Shown here: positions 1 through 8,619 of the stretch, piece by piece | Position numbering within the stretch: position 1 is the first letter of the stretch | How the letters are laid out: each line of letters starts with the position of its first letter | Source: Nocardioides rubriscoriae | GTDB lineage: Bacteria; Actinomycetota; Actinomycetes; Propionibacteriales; Nocardioidaceae | NCBI RefSeq assembly: GCF_008087085.1 | Contig: NZ_VIYJ01000003.1 | Span: forward strand, 62,001-126,000 | Reading direction: 5' to 3' | Length of the DNA stretch: 64,000 nucleotides | The notes under the pieces: generated by a model | What the model was told of the DNA's origin: nothing | Database searches by the model: none | The model's input: only the letters and a program-made list of their open reading frames with translations | Program-made: the position numbers and the translations under genes

Positions 1-1080
1 CCGACCGGCGCGATCATCGCCGCCCCGACCACGAGCCTGCCCGAGGAGATCGGCGGACCGCGCAACTGGGACTACCGCTACGTCTGGATCCGCGACGCGG
101 CGTTCAGCCTCTACGCCCTGCTCAAGCTCGGCTTCACCGACGAGGCCGCGCGCTTCATGGAGTGGCTCTCGAAGCGGATGGGCGAGGCCACCCACGACGT
201 CGACGACCTCGGGCCGCTGCGCGTGGCCTACGACATCGACGGCAAGATCCCCGAGGAGACCGAGCTCGAGCATTTGCGCGGCCACCGCGACTCCCAGCCG
301 GTCCGGGTCGGCAACGCCGCGACCGGTCAGCTGCAGCTCGACATCTACGGCGAGCTCATCGACTCGGTCTACCTGTTCAACAAGTATGGCCCCGGCATCA
401 GCCACGACGCCTGGACCGACCTGTGTCGCGTGCTCGAGTGGGTGATGGCCAACTGGGAGCGCAAGGACGCCGGCATGTGGGAGATCCGTGACGAGCCGCA
501 GGCCCACACCACCTCGCGGCTGATGTGCTGGGTCGCGGTCGAGCGCATGATGCGCACGGCCCGACAGCGCGGCCTGCCCGGCGACGTCTCGGCGTGGTCG
601 AAGGTCCGCGACGACATCTACGCCCGCATCCAGGAGCACAGCTGGGACGCCGAGGTCGGCGCCTACATGCAGAGCGAGGGCTCCGACACCGTCGACGCCG
701 GGGTGCTGCTGATGCCGATGGTCAAGTTCGTCGCACCCCACGACCCGCGCTTCGTGTCGACACTGAAGGTCATCGAGGAGCGCCTGGTCTCCGACAGCCT
801 GGTCTTCCGCTACGACCTGGGCGAGGCCACCGACGGCGTCGACGGGGCCGAGGGCACCTTCTCGCTCTGCTCGTTCTGGTACGTCGAGGCCCTGACCCGG
901 GTGGGTCGGCTCGACGAGGCCCGGCTCGCGCTGGAGAAGATGTTCACCTACGCCAACCACCTCGGGCTGTTCGCCGAGCAGGTCGGTCTCACCGGTGAGC
1001 AGCTCGGCAACTTCCCCCAGGCCTTCACCCACCTCTCGCTCATCAGCGCGGCCACCAACCTCGACGGGAGGCTCGGATGA
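1..1080 (+). CDS. GH15 glycosyl hydrolase (glucoamylase/trehalase type), 3' part
   Basis: The reading frame is open from base 1, so the gene begins before the window; 359 codons are visible. The opening residues NWDYRYVWIRDAAFSLYALL are the hallmark of bacterial GH15 (alpha/alpha)6-barrel enzymes. Further GH15 signatures are a W-E-I-R-x-E-P stretch followed by SRLMCWVA, and EGTFSLCSFWYVEAL near the C-terminus; the two glutamates fit the acid/base pair of the family. Known members act on terminal glucose of starch, dextrins or trehalose; the substrate here cannot be told. No secretion signal can be assessed because the N-terminus is missing. It overlaps the next gene by 4 nt (ATGA), suggesting cotranscription. 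Confidence 0.9.
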   Translation, partial: PTGAIIAAPTTSLPEEIGGPRNWDYRYVWIRDAAFSLYALLKLGFTDEAARFMEWLSKRMGEATHDVDDLGPLRVAYDIDGKIPEETELEHLRGHRDSQPVRVGNAATGQLQLDIYGELIDSVYLFNKYGPGISHDAWTDLCRVLEWVMANWERKDAGMWEIRDEPQAHTTSRLMCWVAVERMMRTARQRGLPGDVSAWSKVRDDIYARIQEHSWDAEVGAYMQSEGSDTVDAGVLLMPMVKFVAPHDPRFVSTLKVIEERLVSDSLVFRYDLGEATDGVDGAEGTFSLCSFWYVEALTRVGRLDEARLALEKMFTYANHLGLFAEQVGLTGEQLGNFPQAFTHLSLISAATNLDGRLG

Positions 1081-1769
1081 CCCAGCAGCTGGAGGGGCCC
1101 GACGCGGCCGTCGAGTGGCGCGGGGTGCTCGACCGGGTGCGCGGGTTCGTCATCGACGCCGTTGAGCACGACGGCGTGCAGGCGACCAACCTCACCGTGC
1201 CGGCCTGCCCCGACTGGTCGGCCCACGACCTGCTCTGCCACATGGTGGGCCTGGTCGCCGACGTGCTCGACGGCCATGAGCCCGACGACCACCACCCCGA
1301 CTGGACCCAGGCCCAGGTCGTCGCCCGTCGGGGTCGCACCAGCCTCGAGGTGCTCGACGAGTGGGCCGGGCTGGCCGACCGGATGGACACCTACCTGCGC
1401 GAGCGCAGCACGCGCCCGCTCAACGACGCGATCATCCACGAGCAGGACCTGCGCGGCGCGCTGCAACGGCCCGGCGCCCGCGACTGCGCCGGCGTGGCCT
1501 CGGTGCGCGAGACGCTGGCGACGCGGCTGGCCGGGTCGCTCGACGGGCTCGCGCCGCTCGAGCTGCGCTCCGACGCGTGGTCGTGGTCGTCCGGTGAGGG
1601 CGAGTCCGGGGTCGTCCTCGAGGCGTCGGGCTTCGACCTCTTCCGGGCGGTGTCGAGCCGTCGTACGGCCGCGCAGCTGCGGTCCTACGTCGTCGCCGGC
1701 GACGTCACGCCCTACCTCGACCACTTCGCCCAGCTGGGCGACCTGCCCACCCGTAGCCTTCCCGAATGA
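1077..1769 (+). CDS. Mycothiol-dependent maleylpyruvate isomerase-family protein (DinB/MDMPI fold)
   Basis: A 230-residue protein of the mycothiol-using MDMPI_N / DinB-like superfamily. Diagnostic features are an N-terminal helix with L-T-V-P-A-C-P-D-W-S-x-H-D-L-L-x-H-M (residues about 40-57), typical of 'uncharacterized actinobacterial protein' TIGR03083-like members, and an H-E-Q-D-L-R-x-A segment near residue 120 that supplies another expected metal-binding histidine. Members are thought to use mycothiol as a nucleophile or transferase cosubstrate; the substrate is unknown. ATGA overlap links it to the upstream GH15 gene, and its stop overlaps the start of mycothione reductase, which agrees with a mycothiol connection. 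Confidence 0.8.
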   Translation: MTQQLEGPDAAVEWRGVLDRVRGFVIDAVEHDGVQATNLTVPACPDWSAHDLLCHMVGLVADVLDGHEPDDHHPDWTQAQVVARRGRTSLEVLDEWAGLADRMDTYLRERSTRPLNDAIIHEQDLRGALQRPGARDCAGVASVRETLATRLAGSLDGLAPLELRSDAWSWSSGEGESGVVLEASGFDLFRAVSSRRTAAQLRSYVVAGDVTPYLDHFAQLGDLPTRSLPE

Positions 1770-3187
1770 CCGACCACTACGACCTCGTCGTCATCGGGGC
1801 CGGCTCCGGCAACACGATCGTCGACGACCGCTTCGACCACCTCAAGGTCGCAATCGTCGAGCGGGGCCCCTTCGGCGGCACCTGCCTCAACCGCGGCTGC
1901 ATCCCGTCGAAGATGTTCATCCACCCGGCCGAGACCACCGTCGCCGCCCTGCGCGGCCCCGTGCTCGGCGTGCCGACCGACGTCGGGCCGGCCGACTGGG
2001 CGGCGATCCGTGACCGGATCTTCACCCGGGTCGACGCCAACGCGCAGGGCGGGCGCGAGAAGCGCCGGAGCGCCGACAACGTCGACGTCCACGTCGGCAC
2101 CGCCCGCTTCACCGGCGAGCGGCGCCTGGTCGTCGAGCTCGAGGACGGCGGCTCGGTCGAGCTGACCGCCGACCACGTCGTGCTCGCCTCCGGGTCGCGC
2201 CCGGTGGTGCCGCCGATCGGCGGCCTGGCCGGCGTCGCCTTCGAGACCAGCGACACGATCATGCGGATCCCGGCGCTGCCCCCACGCCTCGGCGTCCTCG
2301 GCGGGGGCTACGTCGGCTGCGAGCTGGCCCACGTGTTCGCGTCGTACGGCAGCCAGGTGGTGCAGGTCGAGGGCGAGGACCGGCTGCTCGCCGGCCAGGA
2401 CGCCGACGTCGCCGCGCACTTCACCGCCGGCGCGCGTCGCCGCTACGACGTCAGGCTGGGCGTCCAGCTCGAGCGGGTCTCGCACGGCCCCGGTGGCATC
2501 ACGATGCACCTCGACGACGGCTCCACCGCCGAGGTCGACGTGCTGCTCGTCGCCGTGGGCCGCGTGCCCAACTCTGACCTCCTCCAGGTCGAGAAGGCCG
2601 GTGTCGAGACCGACGAGCACGGTCTGATCGTGGTCGACGAGCACCAGCGCACGACCGCAGACAGCGTGTGGGCGCTGGGTGACGCCAGCAGCCACGAGCC
2701 CCTCAAGCACGTCGCCAACCAGGACGCCCGCACCGTGCAGGCCAACCTGCTGGCGGTGCTCTCCGGCTCCGGGGAGCTGGTCGTGAGCGACCACCGCTTC
2801 GTCCCGCAGGCCGTCTTCGCGCACCCGCAGGTCGCCTCCGTCGGTCTCACCGAGGCCGAGGCGCGCGAGGAGCACGGCGACGACCTCGTCATCGCCCGCC
2901 ACGACATCGCCGACGTCGCCTTCGGCTGGGCGCTGGCCGGCGAGCTCGACGACGACGCCGAGGCGACCGGCTTCGTCAAGCTGCTCGCCCGGCGCTCGAC
3001 CGGGCTCCTGGTCGGCGCGCACCTGATCGGGCCGATGGCGTCGGTGCTGGTGCAGCCGCTGATCCAGGCGATGGCGCACGACCTGCCCGTGCGCGGCCTC
3101 GCGCGCAGCCAGTACTGGATCCACCCCAGCCTCGCCGAGGTCGTCGAGAACGCCTTGCTCGACCTCGAGGCCGCGCTGGACGCCTGA
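1766..3187 (+). CDS. mtr: Mycothione reductase
   Basis: A 473-residue flavoprotein disulfide reductase. It shows an N-terminal FAD Rossmann motif (VVIGAGSGN), the redox-active CLNRGC pair (Cys40/Cys45) inside GGTCLNRGCIPSKM, a central NAD(P)H-binding LGGGYVGCELA motif near residue 175, the second FAD motif ALGDASS, and a C-terminal dimerisation domain with HPSLAEVVENAL carrying the His-Glu dyad. The N-terminus (DLVVIGAGSGNTIVDDRF) matches mycothione reductases rather than lipoamide or glutathione reductases. It reduces mycothiol disulfide to mycothiol with NADPH in the cytoplasm. TAGCCT lies 6 nt before the ATG (1754-1759), so a leaderless transcript is possible in addition to readthrough from upstream. 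Confidence 0.93.
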   Translation: MTDHYDLVVIGAGSGNTIVDDRFDHLKVAIVERGPFGGTCLNRGCIPSKMFIHPAETTVAALRGPVLGVPTDVGPADWAAIRDRIFTRVDANAQGGREKRRSADNVDVHVGTARFTGERRLVVELEDGGSVELTADHVVLASGSRPVVPPIGGLAGVAFETSDTIMRIPALPPRLGVLGGGYVGCELAHVFASYGSQVVQVEGEDRLLAGQDADVAAHFTAGARRRYDVRLGVQLERVSHGPGGITMHLDDGSTAEVDVLLVAVGRVPNSDLLQVEKAGVETDEHGLIVVDEHQRTTADSVWALGDASSHEPLKHVANQDARTVQANLLAVLSGSGELVVSDHRFVPQAVFAHPQVASVGLTEAEAREEHGDDLVIARHDIADVAFGWALAGELDDDAEATGFVKLLARRSTGLLVGAHLIGPMASVLVQPLIQAMAHDLPVRGLARSQYWIHPSLAEVVENALLDLEAALDA

Positions 3188-3251
3188 CCCGCTGGCCGGC
3201 TGACCGACCCTCACCGGCCCGGCGTACGACGTCACGGTTACGGTTCCCTGC

Positions 3252-4745
3252 ATGGCTGAGTCGTTGTCGCGTGAGCTGATCCTGCCGGCGCGTCGGTTGG
3301 CGGTGCCCGAGAAGCCGTCGGACCGTCAGCTGGCCGCGGCCGCCGCGCAGAGCCCCGACGTGTGGAGCGCGACGCCGCGCGAGTGGGTGACCCAGCAGGT
3401 CGTGCGGCTCGCCGTCGCCGCCGTGCTGCGGTCGCAGGTCGAGCGCTCCGGTGGCGAGCAGGGCGAGCAGGCCACGCTCGGCCAGGTCGCGACCCTCTTC
3501 CGTCCCCACGCCGGCCTGGCCGCCCAGGCGTTCCGTCTCGGCGTCGTCGAGGCGGTCAACGCGGGCGTGCCCGCGGCGGTCGACCCGCTGCGCGACGCCC
3601 TGCGGCGCCTCGGCGTCACCGGCCGCGAGCCGCTGGTCATGGTCGCCCTCGGGCTCGACCGGGTCCCCGCCGGCGCCGGTGACGAGTTCTGGACGGCCGT
3701 GCGCACCTCGACCACGGTCACCGCCGTCATCGACGCCATCACCTCGGGTCACCACGGTGCCGTCGACCTCGGCAAGCTCGACCGCCGCCAGCTCGCCCGC
3801 GCCGATGCGCTGGTCCTCGCTGGCGGCCGGGTCACGCCGGTCTCGCTGGTCACCCCGCCCGCGGGCAAGGGCGGTGGGTGGCTGCAGGTCCCCGTCGCGC
3901 TGACCAAGCCGCGGCGCCGCAGCGCCGACGAGCTCGCCCGCGGCGGCAAGGGCGGACCCGTCGAGGTCGTCCTGCGTGCCGACGGCTGGACCGAGGTCTT
4001 CGAGACCGCCCTCGACGCCGTCAGCGCCGCCATGCACCAGCTCGACGGCGGCAGCCGCCCCCAGGGCCGTGGACGTACGTCGTCGGCCACCGAGTCGCTG
4101 GTCCAGCGCCTGGTCTCGGCCCGCAAGCGCCCGGTCGGCGAGGTCATCACGTCGCTGCGCGCCGTCGACGAGTTCGTGCTGGAGATGTTCGACCACCAGG
4201 TCACCATGACCGACGTGCGCGTCGCCGTCCCCGTGCTCGAGGACGACGCCCTCACCCAGCTCTGGCTCTCGCCCGAGGCGCTGGCCGGCCCGCTGGTCAC
4301 CGGCGCGGCCGACCTGTTCCTCGGCGGGCGCGCCGAGACGCGCCCCGAGCGGGGTGGTCGTGAGGGTGGCGGTCGCGACGGTGGCGGTCGCGGTCGGCCC
4401 GAGGGTGGCCGTGGCCGAGGTGAGGGCCGTGGTGACGGCCGTGGTGAGGGTGGTCGTGGTGGACGTCGTGGGCGTGGCCCGCGCGGGGAGAAGCCTGCTG
4501 CCCCCGAGTCCGGTGAGACCGCCGGGGCCTCTGGGCCCGTCGAGCCTGCGGGGGCTGCCACCGAGTCGGCCCCGGTGACGGAGCGGTCGACCCCGACCGC
4601 TCCCGAGCCGACGTCTCAGCCGGCACCCGAGCCGACGCCTCCGTCGACGCCCGAACCGGCGCCGGCTGTCGAGCAACCGCCCGCAGCGCCGCCGCAGCCC
4701 TCAGCGGCACCGGACCCGGTCGCACCCACCGAACCCACGTCCTGA
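3252..4745 (+). CDS. Uncharacterised protein with RGG-box and Pro-rich tail
   Basis: A 497-residue protein not assignable to a characterised family. Residues 1 to about 360 are mixed helical with no signal peptide or membrane segment. Residues about 367-413 are almost pure Gly/Arg/Glu (many RGG, GRG and GEGR units), and the last 80 residues are Pro/Ala/Glu-Thr-rich and probably disordered. RGG tails are known RNA- or nucleic-acid-binding and condensate-forming modules, so an RNA-associated role is possible but not shown. The start is supported by TACGGT at 3239-3244, seven bases before ATG (leaderless style). It stands alone and ends at a convergent terminator facing an HNH gene. Confidence 0.75.
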   Translation: MAESLSRELILPARRLAVPEKPSDRQLAAAAAQSPDVWSATPREWVTQQVVRLAVAAVLRSQVERSGGEQGEQATLGQVATLFRPHAGLAAQAFRLGVVEAVNAGVPAAVDPLRDALRRLGVTGREPLVMVALGLDRVPAGAGDEFWTAVRTSTTVTAVIDAITSGHHGAVDLGKLDRRQLARADALVLAGGRVTPVSLVTPPAGKGGGWLQVPVALTKPRRRSADELARGGKGGPVEVVLRADGWTEVFETALDAVSAAMHQLDGGSRPQGRGRTSSATESLVQRLVSARKRPVGEVITSLRAVDEFVLEMFDHQVTMTDVRVAVPVLEDDALTQLWLSPEALAGPLVTGAADLFLGGRAETRPERGGREGGGRDGGGRGRPEGGRGRGEGRGDGRGEGGRGGRRGRGPRGEKPAAPESGETAGASGPVEPAGAATESAPVTERSTPTAPEPTSQPAPEPTPPSTPEPAPAVEQPPAAPPQPSAAPDPVAPTEPTS

Positions 4746-4756
4746 CATGCCTGTAG

Positions 4757-4776
4757 CCCCGCCCGGGTGGGCGGGG
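4757..4776. terminator. Bidirectional GC hairpin terminator
   Basis: CCCCGCCC (4757-4764) and GGGCGGGG (4769-4776) form a perfect 8-bp stem with a GGGT loop between the convergent stops at 4745 and 4793. There is no clear U-tract, which is common for actinobacterial terminators. Confidence 0.6.
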
Positions 4777-4792
4777 TGTGGGGGCGGGGTGG

Positions 4793-6070
4793 TCAGGGTT
4801 CGGTGGTGCGGTCGACGAGGTAGGTCGCGCCGGCGGGGGACCGCCACAGGTAGACCCCTGGGGCTGGTGACTCGTAGGACCAGAGACTGAAGGTCTTGGC
4901 GCGGTGGTGTCCGCGGCACAGGCGGGCGAGGTTGCTGGAGCGGGTTTGTGCGTCGGCTTCGAGGTCGCCGGCGTCGTCATCCCCGGCGTCATCATCCCCG
5001 TCGTCGTCATCGGTGTCGTGGTCGTAGGGCTCGGTGTGGTCGCGGTCGGTGCGGTGGCGGGTGCAGAAGGGGAACACGCAGCGTCGGTCGCGTAGGTCGA
5101 CCTGTTCGGCCAGGCGGGTGTCGGGGACGTAGCCGTGGGTGGTGAGGTCGGCGTTGAGGTCGATGACGGGTTTGATGGTGACCTTGACCCCGGGCCGGGT
5201 GCACCAGGTGATCAGCTGGTCGACCAGGACCGGGGTGCCGTTGACGGTCGCGACGTCGCTGCCGTCGACGTGGGCGTAGAGGGTGACCCCGCGCCCGGGG
5301 CCAGTCCCGGCGCTGGTGCCGGTGTCGGGGTTGGTGGGGAGGTCGAGGGCGAGCTGGCCGCGCGCGATCTCGCCGGCGGCTGCGGCGCGGCGTACGTCGA
5401 GGGTGTCGTCGGAGCCGAGGTCGGCGAGCTGGGCCGCGGCGGCTGACACCGCGGCGTCGAGGTCGAGGGCGTCGGCGAGGTCGAGGACGCCGTGGACCTC
5501 GACGGTCCCGCCGAGCACGATCGGGTTGTCGGTGAGGTCGATGTCGAAGCAGCGGGCTTCGTCGGCGCGTCTGCGCCGGTCCTCGGCTTCGGCCGGGTTG
5601 TGGGTGGCCAGCGCGACGGCGATGGTGCGGTCGACCTGGCCGAGGGTGATGGTGTGGGCGCAGTGCGCGAGGGCCCGGTCGACGTCAGCCGCACCGGCCT
5701 GGGGTAGGCACTGGGTGCGGGCGGTGATCCGGAAGGCCCGCCACACCGGAACCTGCAGGTCGAGGACGCGTTGCCACAGCCGGGGCAGGCGGTGGCGCAG
5801 CTCCAACGCGTTGCCGACGTAGGTGGTGCAGGAGTCGGCGGACTGGCCCAGGACACAGGACAGGTCCCAGGTGTCGAACTCGCTGATGACCGGGCACCCG
5901 ACCCCACCCAGCCGCAGCCCCGGGGTCGCCACCAGTGCATCGCCGACCTGGTGGGCGCCTGTCCAGTCGAGGACCGCGACCAGCTCGGCGACCTCAGATT
6001 GACGCTTCCAGTCCCGGGCCTGCGCGACCGCGGCCAGGGCCGGGTCGAGCAGGGTCTGGGTGCTGGTCAT
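4793..6070 (-). CDS. DUF222/HNH endonuclease-family protein (divergent copy)
   Basis: A 425-residue protein with an N-terminal helical DUF222 region and a C-terminal HNH nuclease motif. The motif has a zinc-type CVFPFC, D-R-D-H-x-E-P, then N-L-A-R-L-C-R-G-H-H-R-A-K-T. An acidic Asp-rich insert (DTDDDDGDDDAGDDDAGD) sits between the first and second halves of the HNH motif and is unusual compared with the two copies at 35.6 and 48.2 kb. I chose the ATG at 6070 because the other two HNH proteins begin at the equivalent point; a 32-codon upstream extension has no similarity to them. The biological role of these abundant actinobacterial proteins is unknown; they may be selfish or homing-type nucleases. 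Confidence 0.85.
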   Translation of the reverse strand: MTSTQTLLDPALAAVAQARDWKRQSEVAELVAVLDWTGAHQVGDALVATPGLRLGGVGCPVISEFDTWDLSCVLGQSADSCTTYVGNALELRHRLPRLWQRVLDLQVPVWRAFRITARTQCLPQAGAADVDRALAHCAHTITLGQVDRTIAVALATHNPAEAEDRRRRADEARCFDIDLTDNPIVLGGTVEVHGVLDLADALDLDAAVSAAAAQLADLGSDDTLDVRRAAAAGEIARGQLALDLPTNPDTGTSAGTGPGRGVTLYAHVDGSDVATVNGTPVLVDQLITWCTRPGVKVTIKPVIDLNADLTTHGYVPDTRLAEQVDLRDRRCVFPFCTRHRTDRDHTEPYDHDTDDDDGDDDAGDDDAGDLEADAQTRSSNLARLCRGHHRAKTFSLWSYESPAPGVYLWRSPAGATYLVDRTTEP

Positions 6071-6189
6071 GTCTTCGACCCTAGACGCGACCACCGACAG
6101 TTTTCGATCAGAGTGACGACGAGACAAAACGTCGGTCTGGTGGTGGTCGCGGCGGTGCTCCTCCACAGTGCAGCGCGTCCGTCGGAGTC

Positions 6190-6480
6190 ATGGCCCGGGA
6201 TACTGGCGTCGTGTCGTCCCGTCGCCGGTTGGTCCTGGCCCTCGCGCTGGTCCTGCCCCCGTTGGGTCTGACCTGGGGCGGTCTGGAGGTGGCGCTCAGC
6301 CACGCGGCCGAGAGCTGCTACGAGACGCGGCCGGGCTACCTCAAGCAGCAGGTCGTCGAGGTCCATCGTCGGTGGTGGGCGGTCGACTGTGTGATGGACC
6401 CTCACGACGGCAGCGGGCGCTACACCGCGCACCGGCCGTGGCAGTCGTTGCGCGCCATCAAGGACATCGACGGCGACTGA
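6190..6480 (+). CDS. Small exported or membrane-anchored protein
   Basis: An ORF of 96 residues. After a basic SSRRR stretch comes a hydrophobic segment (LVLALALVLPPLGLTWGG) that can serve as signal peptide or anchor. A mature part of about 60 residues with two cysteines and several Trp/His follows. No family recognised. Translation may instead start at the GTG at 6211 (VSSRRR), which would place the charged residues at the very N-terminus as expected for a signal peptide. It is divergent from the HNH gene and unlinked to neighbours. Confidence 0.5.
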   Translation: MARDTGVVSSRRRLVLALALVLPPLGLTWGGLEVALSHAAESCYETRPGYLKQQVVEVHRRWWAVDCVMDPHDGSGRYTAHRPWQSLRAIKDIDGD

Positions 6481-6622
6481 CAGGGCCACGACACCGAGTG
6501 AGGACGCGCTGGTGCCAGGCGGCAGTGCTGCAGCTCTGAGCCGGTCCCGACAGCGGCATCGACCTATCCGGCCCCCAGCACGACTCGCGGCCTGGTCGGG
6601 CGGATGTGTCGAGCCCCAGTCT

Positions 6623-7813
6623 TCACCGCTCGCAGTTGCGTCGAACTTCTGCCAGGCACAGGTCTAGGCGAGGACCACCGTTGGCGATGTCTCGTCCGGG
6701 TCCGCCATAGATGTTGTCCCGACCCCCGCTACCTACGAGAGTGTCCTTGCCGGGTCCGCCGCGAACGACGTGCGGCTTTCGCGTGCAATCCGAGGTTGAC
6801 CTTGCGGTGATTCGATCGTTGCCCGAGCCGCCCGACACGCGCACGGTGCAACCCATGGCCCGGATGACGTTGGACTGGGTGTCGCCGTTCACGGTGACTG
6901 AGATGGATCTCGCGGTCACGTTGGTGAACGACGTCGCGGTCACCGCCAGCTGGGTGGCGTCAACTGAGCCGTTTCGTAGGCTGACGACGACGTTGCGCGA
7001 TCCGCGGAAGGTCGGCGTGTATCGGACCTCGTCCGCCCCTTCACCGCCTGCCACGGAGCCGTTGGTCCCGGCGGCGACCGACACGACGTCGTTGCCGCCT
7101 CCGAGCGTGGCTGTGAGGGTGTCTGGGTCGTCGCCGATGAGGGGTGCTTCGCCAGCGTTGGCGTAGAGGCTCTCAGCGGCAGGGGTACCTCTGAACCGGA
7201 TCTGGTTGAGGTTGGTTCCCTCGAGATGGAAAGACTCGATTCCGTTGAGCGTCGCCGCAGGGTGCTCGTCGACCGCCACGGATGCGCCGGCATCTGCTGA
7301 CATCAGGTTCCCTGAGCTGCGAAGGATGAGCCGGTCGCGGCCCGGGCCGCCTTGAATGACACCCACCGGGACACCATCCATCGTCAGGGTGCTGTGTCCG
7401 GTCCCCATGCTGACAAGGTCGCCGTTTTCTGTGCGCTGGTCGATGTCCATGCCGTCGTCGGCGCCGGCACCGCTCACGATCAAGTCGTTGCCGTCACTGC
7501 CGATCACCCGATCCACCGCCCAGGCGAAGTTGTGGTCGTACTCCTCGTAACCGTCCAGTACTGCGGTTGCGTCTCCTCCGGTCAGACATACGAGGTCTGC
7601 ACCCTCGTCGGCGTACACGAGTTTCGCGCCGTTGCTGATGATGACGTCCGGTTCGGGGGTCCCTGAAAGTCGAGCCTGGCCGGGGTTTCCGACGATGGTG
7701 GCGGGCTGTCCACCGCATGTGGCTGCTGCTCCGGCTTGGGTCGGGGCAGCCTCGGAAATGACGGCGGGAACCACAAGCACTGCGGTGAAGAGCGGGTATC
7801 CGAGATTGCGCAC
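6623..7813 (-). CDS. Secreted calcium-binding (RTX/hemolysin-type repeat) protein
   Basis: The protein has 396 residues from a GTG at 7813. It starts with a signal peptide (VRNLGYPLFTAVLVVPAV...), then a beta-rich region with scattered G-x-D-x-hydrophobic turns (DEGADLVCL, GSDGNDLIVSGAGADD, GGGNDVVSV). It ends with canonical RTX nonapeptides GGSGNDRI, GGPGKDTLVGSGGRDNIYGGPGRDIANGG. RTX repeats bind Ca2+ and fold into a parallel beta-roll outside the cell. A longer frame to 8071 exists but would overlap the + strand gene at 7925 and bury the signal peptide, so I rejected it. GC is clearly lower than in flanking core genes (34 of 60 G/C at 7201-7260 by hand count), suggesting acquisition. Confidence 0.75.
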   Translation of the reverse strand: MRNLGYPLFTAVLVVPAVISEAAPTQAGAAATCGGQPATIVGNPGQARLSGTPEPDVIISNGAKLVYADEGADLVCLTGGDATAVLDGYEEYDHNFAWAVDRVIGSDGNDLIVSGAGADDGMDIDQRTENGDLVSMGTGHSTLTMDGVPVGVIQGGPGRDRLILRSSGNLMSADAGASVAVDEHPAATLNGIESFHLEGTNLNQIRFRGTPAAESLYANAGEAPLIGDDPDTLTATLGGGNDVVSVAAGTNGSVAGGEGADEVRYTPTFRGSRNVVVSLRNGSVDATQLAVTATSFTNVTARSISVTVNGDTQSNVIRAMGCTVRVSGGSGNDRITARSTSDCTRKPHVVRGGPGKDTLVGSGGRDNIYGGPGRDIANGGPRLDLCLAEVRRNCER

Positions 7814-7924
7814 GCGGGCTCCAGACCTTACGAGTGGAGCAACAGGGTCGCACGCGGCACCTAGCCTGCCCGACCATCGGCACGAGAGCGCTTCAAACGC
7901 GGCAAAGTAGGGGCAGGTCGCTGC

Positions 7925-8173
7925 ATGAACCATGCTGAACTCATGAAGGACTCGGTTGAGCCGTTGCGCGTGACCTACGACGCGCAGGCGGACGCCGCGT
8001 ACATCTACTTCGTGCCGGACGTCGAGTTCGGTCAGGCGGTCAGGACCGTCCCCGTGGATGGCGGGGAGCATCCTTGGATGGTCAACATCGACGTAGGCGC
8101 TGATGGCCGCATCCTCGGCGTCGAGGTTCTGGACGCCCGTCGACTGCTACCTCCCGCACTTCTCGGGCTGTGA
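7925..8173 (+). CDS. DUF2283 family protein
   Basis: A small protein of 82 residues. The core matches the DUF2283 pattern: V-T-Y-D-x-x-A-D-A-A-Y-I-Y-F, followed by a short acidic turn, then V-N-I-D-V-G-A-D-G-R-I-L-G-V-E-V-L-D-A. DUF2283 proteins are small beta/alpha domains of unknown function, often found near toxin-antitoxin or defence genes. Translation could start at 7925 or at the internal ATG seven codons later (MKDSVEPL). It lies divergent to the RTX gene. Confidence 0.75.
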   Translation: MNHAELMKDSVEPLRVTYDAQADAAYIYFVPDVEFGQAVRTVPVDGGEHPWMVNIDVGADGRILGVEVLDARRLLPPALLGL

Positions 8174-8183
8174 TTGATCGGAG

Positions 8184-8198
8184 CCCGACTCTCGGCAT
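8184..8198 (+). repeat. Dispersed 15-bp intergenic motif, copy 1
   Basis: CCCGACTCTCGGCAT directly after the DUF2283 gene. About 20 nt downstream, GGCATGGTCAGGC provides a partly complementary arm to GCCCGAC, so the element can fold as an imperfect hairpin. The same 15-mer recurs exactly at 8538 and 9639. Confidence 0.6.
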
Positions 8199-8247
8199 CG
8201 GGCGCCCTAGACGCGGCATGGTCAGGCGCGTGAGGCAGGCTGTCGCC

Positions 8248-8529
8248 ATGTCCCTCATCGAGTTCTGGCCTGACTACGGCCCGGGACCTCTGTGGGCCAA
8301 GGAGGGTGGAGTCGTTGACCCGACGGGGTTGCCCATCAGTGCAGACCTCGCTGCGCGAATCACCGCATGGAACGGCGCCTACGAAGAGGACAAAGTGCCA
8401 CTACAAGGCCCGGGCGACACGTCTTGGCTGTCGGAGGGGAAGAGGCTGCTCGCAGAATCGCGAGCCGCTGTCGGCGACCACTACGACGTGGAAGTCACCG
8501 AGCCATGGTGGGGCGAAGCGCCGTCGTAG
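8248..8529 (+). CDS. Hypothetical protein, 93 aa
   Basis: The likely start is the ATG giving MSLIEFWPDYGPGPLW; the frame is open further upstream (to 8170), but that extension runs through the repeat element and looks non-coding. The protein is soluble and acidic-to-neutral, with Trp-rich ends (FWPDYGPGPLW, EPWWGE) and no recognisable domain. It sits in the low-GC accessory patch among other small orphan genes. Confidence 0.55.
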   Translation: MSLIEFWPDYGPGPLWAKEGGVVDPTGLPISADLAARITAWNGAYEEDKVPLQGPGDTSWLSEGKRLLAESRAAVGDHYDVEVTEPWWGEAPS

Positions 8530-8537
8530 CCGATACG

Positions 8538-8552
8538 CCCGACTCTCGGCAT
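8538..8552 (+). repeat. Dispersed 15-bp intergenic motif, copy 2
   Basis: CCCGACTCTCGGCAT, preceded by G. The arm GCCCGAC (8537-8543) is perfectly complementary to GTCGGGC in CCATGGTCGGGCGG about 30 nt downstream (near 8576-8582), giving a hairpin between the hypothetical gene and the GyrA-fragment gene. Confidence 0.65.
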
Positions 8553-8619
8553 CACTGTGCTCGGAAGGCGCCATGGTCGGGCGGTTCTGAGTCGGTCAGC
8601 GCGTGACAACATCGGGCTC

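Noticed and set aside
6623..8071. Longer start of the RTX-like protein
   Set aside because: It would overlap the DUF2283 gene and hide the signal peptide that begins at GTG 7813.
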